From Gammaproteobacteria bacterium (lineage in GTDB: Bacteria > Pseudomonadota > Gammaproteobacteria > GCF-002020875), in assembly GCA_018671205.1 (NCBI GenBank), contig JABHIC010000424.1, positions 1 through 7,955 of the forward strand: a stretch of DNA of 7,955 nt. Direction: 5' to 3'. The position numbers were made by a program, and so were the translations under genes. This document shows, in pieces, positions 4,392-7,955 of the stretch. The notes beneath the pieces were generated by a model that did not search any database, was not told the DNA's origin, and was given only the letters and a program-made list of their open reading frames with translations. Each line of letters opens with the position of its first letter. The stretch's first letter is position 1.

Positions 4392-7118
4392 CTACTGTGC
4401 CGGGAAGTTACCAAACATGATATCAGGGAAGTCATGGCTTCTCTGTTGTGCGGAATCAACAGCATGGATATTGAACTGTCCCGGCTGATCTCCCCATAGG
4501 GTGTTGAGAGTGGCGGTACCAAACGCATTTCTCTGGAAGGTGTAGCTCATTTTGTAGGCCTTGTCCCCATTGCCCAGAGTTCCGGCACTACTCATTGCCA
4601 GCTCAAAAGGGCTCTGGTTCTGGGTGACAGTGACGGTATCGAGCGTTAGTGCCCCATCACGAATAATGGCGATAATATCAAAGGTGGTGTCTGAAACATC
4701 GATCTTCGATGGGCTGAATCCGGCAATCAATACCTGGGGGCCAAGTCGCTTGGTTGAGTTGTAACTCGGTGTAACGGTCTGCTGAGTGGCTGCAGTCTGC
4801 GCTATGTTGCTGCCAAACATCAGCTCCGGGAACTGGTGTGATCGCTGTTCAGCCGCATCGAAAGCAACGATATTGTACTGACCGCTCTCTGGCCCCCATG
4901 CGGATGCCATGACCAGGTCACCAAAGGAGCCACGCTGGAAGCTGAAGGTGGTTTTGTAGAGTTCGTCTCCATTCTCCAATATGCCTGCTGGAGTCATCTG
5001 TAGGGCGAAGGCAGAGGTAGCGGAGTCGCGGAATGTGACTCGGTCAATGGACAGGATACCGGGGCGTACCAGTGCCACAATATCGAACTCATCATCAGAG
5101 TAGTCCACCTGGGTAGGGGATATCCCTGCCGCTATTACCTGTGGTGAGAGTCTGGCGGTGGTGTTATAGCCTAGAGGGTCAGCCTCCTCATCACCACTTT
5201 CCACGCTGATGGTCTCGGTAGCTGTTGCGGTATTGCCCTCATTGTCAATGATCGTCAGCGTGATGGTGTACTCTCCAGCACTATCATAAGTAAGAGAGGC
5301 TGTGCTCCCGATATCATTCTGACTATCACTACTGCTCCAGTTGTAGGCAATGATTGAGCTGTTTGGCGTAGTGGAACCGCTGGCGTCGAGTGAGACAGTA
5401 AGAGGGGCTGAGCCTGTTGTTGGGGTTGCTGTAATGGTTGCTGCTAATGGTTCTGTTACCGTAATCTCTTGTGTGGTTGATGCCGTCTGGGCAGAGCTAT
5501 CGATTATTGTGTGAGTAATGGTATAAGTACCCACCTCATCAAAGGTGAGAGAGGTTGTGTTCCCCGTTGCCGTCTGTCCATCACTGCTGCCCCATTGGTA
5601 AGCAATGATCGACTCATTGGGGGTAGCAGAGCCACTACCATCAAGCGCTACGGTCAGTGGTGCAGAGCCTGTTGTAGGGGTTGCGGTGAAGCTTGCTACC
5701 GCCAGTTGCGGCTCTGTTGTGGTAACTGTTGTGGTGGTTGATGAGGTGGCTCCGGTATCGTCTGTTACCGATAAGGTGATGACGTACTCTCCGGCACTAC
5801 TGAAGGTAAAGGAGGTTGTACTTTCTGTTGCTGCCTGACCATCGGAGGTTGTCCAGCGGTAACTTGCAATAGTGCCATCACTGTCTGTAGAGCCTGATGC
5901 ATCGAGGGTGATGGTGAGCGGTGCGGTACCTGACGGGGTGGAGCTGGTAAATGAGGCAGTGGGGACTACATTGGCAATAATGGTCACACTCTGGCTGGTG
6001 CTTGCAGTAGCACCATCATCATCTGTTGCTGTCAGGGTAATGGTTATAGTATCTGCTGAGCCAAAGGTGAAAGAGGCAGTTTGGCCAGATGCGGTTTGTG
6101 TGCCGTTGACAGGGCCAACCAGACTCCACTGATAACTTACGATCGTACCGTCAGAATCAGTTGATCCTGAGCCATCTAAAGTTATAGTCTGTGAGGCGGT
6201 TACTGGATTTGGTGTGGCTGTGAAACTGACAGTTGGGGGTTGGTTAGGCAGGCTTTCTTCACGAATGAACATGGCATAGTTTTCATCATCTCTGGCCTCT
6301 CGGTGCCTTGATAAGCCAATCGCATGATGAAAAATATCAGTCACACTACTACAACCTGAGCTTGGGTTACCACAGTCATAGGTATCCTCCCCTACCCATT
6401 GATAGGTAGTACCAAATCCACTGCCATTCGGGTATGAGCTTCCACCAATAAACCAGTGATAGTAGTCTCCATAGCCACTAACATTTCCCCTTACTCCTAG
6501 CAGATAGTGACTGTATGTGTAGCCATCACTATCAGAACCATTCCATGTCAGATTATCCAACTCTCCATTCACCTTGCTCCATGAGGTAAGGTTGGACTTC
6601 TTTTCAGAAAAAGTTGAGGTTTCGCTTGAGCGGTAGATATTGGGGCTATTAAATCCGTGGGTGCCCATGCTGTCAAAGTTGAGCATCAACTCATCAAACT
6701 GTAGACTTCCAATTACTCTTTCACTATTACCGGAGTTATAGGTCGTCCCTCCATACTCAAAAGATTCACTCGAATTTAGGGTTCCGTCCCAGAAGCTGCT
6801 GCTATTCCCGAACTTTAAGCCGGGACCAATAACCAATGTCCAGCCGCCTCCATCTGTATCCATATCACAGTAGACATCAAACGGCGTGCCTCCATCCGGG
6901 GATATCTGATATGTTCCGCTAGTCGACCCACTATTCGAATCTTTAATCTCTTTACATGATATGGGTGTACCTGTTGTTGAGGTAGACCTGGAGTTTAACT
7001 GTCCGCTACGTACCAACTGCAGAGGGTCGTAAGCGTTATTCTGCTTTATATAAACAGCCTCTACAGCTGCCGTAATCAATGCAGTAAATATCAGTGCAAC
7101 TTTAATGGTCTGCTTCAT
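4392..7118 (-). CDS. Secreted fibrinogen-like / PKD-repeat protein with duplicated C-terminal domain
   Basis: This is a large exported protein, 908 residues from the chosen start, probably a surface or extracellular binding protein. A signal peptide spans about 1-21 (MKQTIKVALIFTALITAAVEA). A fibrinogen-C-terminal-like region follows (about 52-288): PFDVYCDMDTDGGGWTLV carries the GGGW hallmark, there are four cysteines (55, 84, 249, 256), and it ends NYAMFIRE. Four PKD domains follow (about 294-383, 385-470, 472-556, 558-640), with LDGSGSTDSDGTI and YxWxxxDG motifs. The C-terminus has two copies (about 650-770 and 785-905) of a roughly 120-residue domain I do not recognise, about half identical to each other. 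There is no LPxTG-like signal, C-terminal helix or basic tail, so it is probably not a sortase substrate. The frame extends to 7175, but ATG 7118 has AAGG eight bases upstream and begins the signal peptide. The fibrinogen-like fold is commonly a sugar or ligand binder; adhesion is inferred. Confidence 0.85.
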   Translation of the reverse strand: MKQTIKVALIFTALITAAVEAVYIKQNNAYDPLQLVRSGQLNSRSTSTTGTPISCKEIKDSNSGSTSGTYQISPDGGTPFDVYCDMDTDGGGWTLVIGPGLKFGNSSSFWDGTLNSSESFEYGGTTYNSGNSERVIGSLQFDELMLNFDSMGTHGFNSPNIYRSSETSTFSEKKSNLTSWSKVNGELDNLTWNGSDSDGYTYSHYLLGVRGNVSGYGDYYHWFIGGSSYPNGSGFGTTYQWVGEDTYDCGNPSSGCSSVTDIFHHAIGLSRHREARDDENYAMFIREESLPNQPPTVSFTATPNPVTASQTITLDGSGSTDSDGTIVSYQWSLVGPVNGTQTASGQTASFTFGSADTITITLTATDDDGATASTSQSVTIIANVVPTASFTSSTPSGTAPLTITLDASGSTDSDGTIASYRWTTSDGQAATESTTSFTFSSAGEYVITLSVTDDTGATSSTTTTVTTTEPQLAVASFTATPTTGSAPLTVALDGSGSATPNESIIAYQWGSSDGQTATGNTTSLTFDEVGTYTITHTIIDSSAQTASTTQEITVTEPLAATITATPTTGSAPLTVSLDASGSTTPNSSIIAYNWSSSDSQNDIGSTASLTYDSAGEYTITLTIIDNEGNTATATETISVESGDEEADPLGYNTTARLSPQVIAAGISPTQVDYSDDEFDIVALVRPGILSIDRVTFRDSATSAFALQMTPAGILENGDELYKTTFSFQRGSFGDLVMASAWGPESGQYNIVAFDAAEQRSHQFPELMFGSNIAQTAATQQTVTPSYNSTKRLGPQVLIAGFSPSKIDVSDTTFDIIAIIRDGALTLDTVTVTQNQSPFELAMSSAGTLGNGDKAYKMSYTFQRNAFGTATLNTLWGDQPGQFNIHAVDSAQQRSHDFPDIMFGNFPAQ
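4404..5171 (-). repeat. Tandem C-terminal domain, two copies of about 120 residues
   Basis: Copy 1 lies at about 4809-5171 and copy 2 at about 4404-4766, separated by a short linker. Shared anchors are YNxTxRLxPQV, AGxSP, FDIxAxxRxG, NGDxxYK, FQRxxFG, GQxNIxAxD and QRSHxFPxxMFG. By hand alignment about half the residues are identical, so the duplication is clear but not recent. No family is recognised. Confidence 0.75.
5199..6239 (-). repeat. Four consecutive PKD domains
   Basis: Each unit is about 83-90 residues with the order xxSFTATP, LDxSGST, YxWxxSD, AGxYTITLTxxD. The third and fourth units share ATPTTGSAPLTV and are the most alike. PKD domains are beta-sandwich spacers found in extracellular proteins; here they separate the fibrinogen-like domain from the duplicated C-terminal domain. 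Confidence 0.85.
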
Positions 7119-7122
7119 GGTC

Positions 7123-7172
7123 ATTACCTTGGTAATCTCTAGGTTTCCTAGTACTTGATTGCTGTAGTCTAC
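7123..7172. promoter_or_regulatory. Cluster of short palindromes upstream of the surface-protein gene
   Basis: Three inverted repeats lie within 50 bp: ATTACCttGGTAAT (7123-7136), CTAGGtttCCTAG (7139-7151) and GTAGtCTAC (7164-7172). The first covers the AAGG ribosome site used for the ATG at 7118, so any protein bound there, or any fold, would affect expression. The individual arms are short (4-6 bp) and could be chance; the clustering is what makes them notable. No clear -35/-10 pair was found. Confidence 0.3.
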
Positions 7173-7209
7173 CACACCGGCGTCCTACTGAACCTATCGT
7201 AGCCAAAAG

Positions 7210-7225
7210 CCCCTCTACAGAGGGG
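7210..7225 (-). terminator. Probable terminator after the Hpt gene
   Basis: CCCCTCT (7210-7216) and AGAGGGG (7219-7225) form a 7-bp GC-rich stem. On the minus strand it is followed by CTTTTGG. It lies 33 bp after the Hpt stop codon and upstream of the surface-protein start, so it probably separates the two transcripts. The 2-base loop would open to 4 in practice, and the T run is short. Confidence 0.45.
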
Positions 7226-7257
7226 GATGAGACGGTTAAAACAAGGTTGTTGGAGTA

Positions 7258-7650
7258 CTAGAGTAAGCGTAATGCGCTCTCTATCTCATCAGTGAGATTA
7301 TTTCCCTTCTTATTAATAGATTCCATCTCATTGTTATCGATCAAGAGCAGCAGCTCTTCTGCTGTCTCTGCAATATGCATAAGCCCGAAGGAGGGAAGTA
7401 TCCCTTTTATTTTGTGACAGCTGCTTTGCACGCTCTCCCAGTCGCTCTCATCCAGCCCCTTTACGATTTCAGAGTGATAAACTCGAAGTGATTCATGCAA
7501 TACTTTTCTCATCTCCTCATCGACAAAACTTGCAAGCGAATCGGTTTGGTTATCTGCACCCTCCTCAATTTCAGCTCCCTGATTGAGGTTCCCCTGATAA
7601 TCAAATAGTTGGCCATCCAGATAACTTCTCTTCCAGCTATCTGTAAGCAT
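7258..7650 (-). CDS. Stand-alone histidine phosphotransfer (Hpt) protein
   Basis: This is a small soluble protein of 130 residues with a C-terminal Hpt domain (about 40-130). The signature is CHKIKGILPSFGL, in which His79 is the expected phosphorylated residue in the HxxKG-type motif. It is followed by an amphipathic helix (AETAEELLLLID) as in Hpt four-helix bundles. Such proteins pass phosphate between a hybrid histidine kinase and a response regulator. The first 40 residues are acidic and unrecognised. A longer frame starts at 7713, but ATG at 7650 has AGGT six bases upstream and a plausible promoter further up. No kinase is adjacent. The pdsR-type regulator about 3 kb away is a possible partner, but this is only inference. 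The gene is separated from the surface-protein gene by 139 bp and a likely terminator. Confidence 0.8.
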   Translation of the reverse strand: MLTDSWKRSYLDGQLFDYQGNLNQGAEIEEGADNQTDSLASFVDEEMRKVLHESLRVYHSEIVKGLDESDWESVQSSCHKIKGILPSFGLMHIAETAEELLLLIDNNEMESINKKGNNLTDEIESALRLL

Positions 7651-7665
7651 TATTGCACCTGAATT

Positions 7666-7695
7666 CGTATAATAAGTGCATAACCTCCACGTCAA
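7666..7695 (-). promoter_or_regulatory. Candidate sigma70-type promoter of the Hpt gene
   Basis: On the minus strand TTGACG (7690-7695) could serve as -35. The matching -10 is either TATACG (7666-7671, 18-bp spacer) or TATTAT (7669-7674, 15-bp spacer). The start codon follows at 7650. The -35 box lies close to the IS30-type element, so the promoter could be partly provided by the element. Confidence 0.35.
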
Positions 7696-7804
7696 AACTG
7701 GCACGAAATACACCTTTCAAAAAGAGCAAGGCTCAGGTGTAATCCATAACCAGTTACGACACTACTTATGGAGGTTAGCCATGGGCTATAAACACCTGAG
7801 CCTT
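7681..7804 (+). repeat. Interlocked inverted repeats around the IS30 transposase start
   Basis: TAACCTCCA (7681-7689) is the exact complement of TGGAGGTTA (7769-7777), which contains the transposase ribosome site. AACTGG (7696-7701) pairs with CCAGTT (7750-7755) inside the same fold. AAGGCTCAGGTGT (7728-7740) is the exact complement of ACACCTGAGCCTT (7792-7804) in the first codons. The long pairs cross each other, so they would form either a pseudoknot or alternative folds. The outer end of the element is not resolved. Confidence 0.45.
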
Positions 7805-7955
7805 ACAGATAGGCATTATATCGAGCTTGAGAGAAAAATGGGAACATCGGCAAATAAGATTGCAAAAGCGCTGAACCGCTCTCAGAGTACCATTTCTCGC
7901 GAGGTCGCACGCAATAGCGGTCAACGTGGCTATCGTTATCAACAAGCGGATAGGA
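7781..7955 (+). CDS. IS30-family transposase, N-terminal part (runs off the window)
   Basis: The frame opens with ATG at 7781, preceded by GGAGG six bases upstream, and remains open to the window end (58 codons). The product begins MGYKHLSLTDRHYIELERKM and continues with IAKALNRSQSTISREVARN. This is the helix-turn-helix at the start of IS30-type DDE transposases, whose common form is HLSxxER, then IAxxLGRxxSTISREIxRN. The catalytic DDE domain lies outside the window, so it cannot be said whether the element is intact. It is divergent from the Hpt gene, with 130 bp between the two starts. The left end of the element must fall in that gap; I could not place it because the matching right end is not visible. 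Confidence 0.88.
   Translation, partial: MGYKHLSLTDRHYIELERKMGTSANKIAKALNRSQSTISREVARNSGQRGYRYQQADR

Noticed and set aside
4561..6132. Several plus-strand open frames opposite the surface-protein gene
   Set aside because: They are antisense to a gene with clear domain structure, are rich in low-complexity Ser/Val/Ala caused by the PKD repeats, and have no family features.
5199..6239. CRISPR-like or DNA-level tandem repeat in the PKD region
   Set aside because: The periodicity is at the protein level, about 250-270 bp with diverged DNA, and reflects PKD domains rather than short spaced DNA repeats.

Overview
The window looks like accessory chromosomal DNA of a gammaproteobacterium, probably marine or aquatic. 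The main evidence is a dedicated proteobacterial (class GN) sortase locus, a system best known from that group. Moderate GC, Shine-Dalgarno sites before most starts, a truncated gene, a MITE-like element and an IS30-type transposase at the right edge suggest a region that has been rearranged.

Layout from left to right. (1) 1-438: a short repeat-like or partial-ORF stretch joins the 3' part of an msrA gene; the catalytic N-terminal half is missing. (2) 446-612: a short palindromic element with near-perfect ends and CTAG on both sides, placed exactly at the stop codon of the next gene. (3) 609-3340, minus strand: a VIT/vWA sortase-target protein followed 5 bp later by its class GN sortase, an evident two-gene operon. 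(4) 3341-3639: a 299-bp divergent control region with a 20-bp palindrome, a terminator-like hairpin in the operon leader and a set of matching repeats in front of the regulator. (5) 3640-4332, plus strand: an OmpR-type response regulator of the dedicated-sortase type (pdsR). No histidine kinase follows it. (6) 4392-7118, minus strand: a large secreted protein with a fibrinogen-like domain, four PKD domains and two copies of an unrecognised C-terminal domain. (7) 7258-7650, minus strand: a small Hpt (histidine phosphotransfer) protein. (8) 7781-7955, plus strand: the N-terminal part of an IS30-family transposase, cut by the window edge.

How the parts may work together (inference): the response regulator probably controls the divergent sortase/target operon and perhaps the large surface protein. 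The cognate histidine kinase is absent from the window, while a stand-alone Hpt protein lies 3 kb away, so signalling may run through a hybrid kinase elsewhere. The sortase and its VIT/vWA substrate act at the cell envelope. The fibrinogen-like/PKD protein is a good candidate secreted or surface adhesin, but it has no sortase signal of its own.
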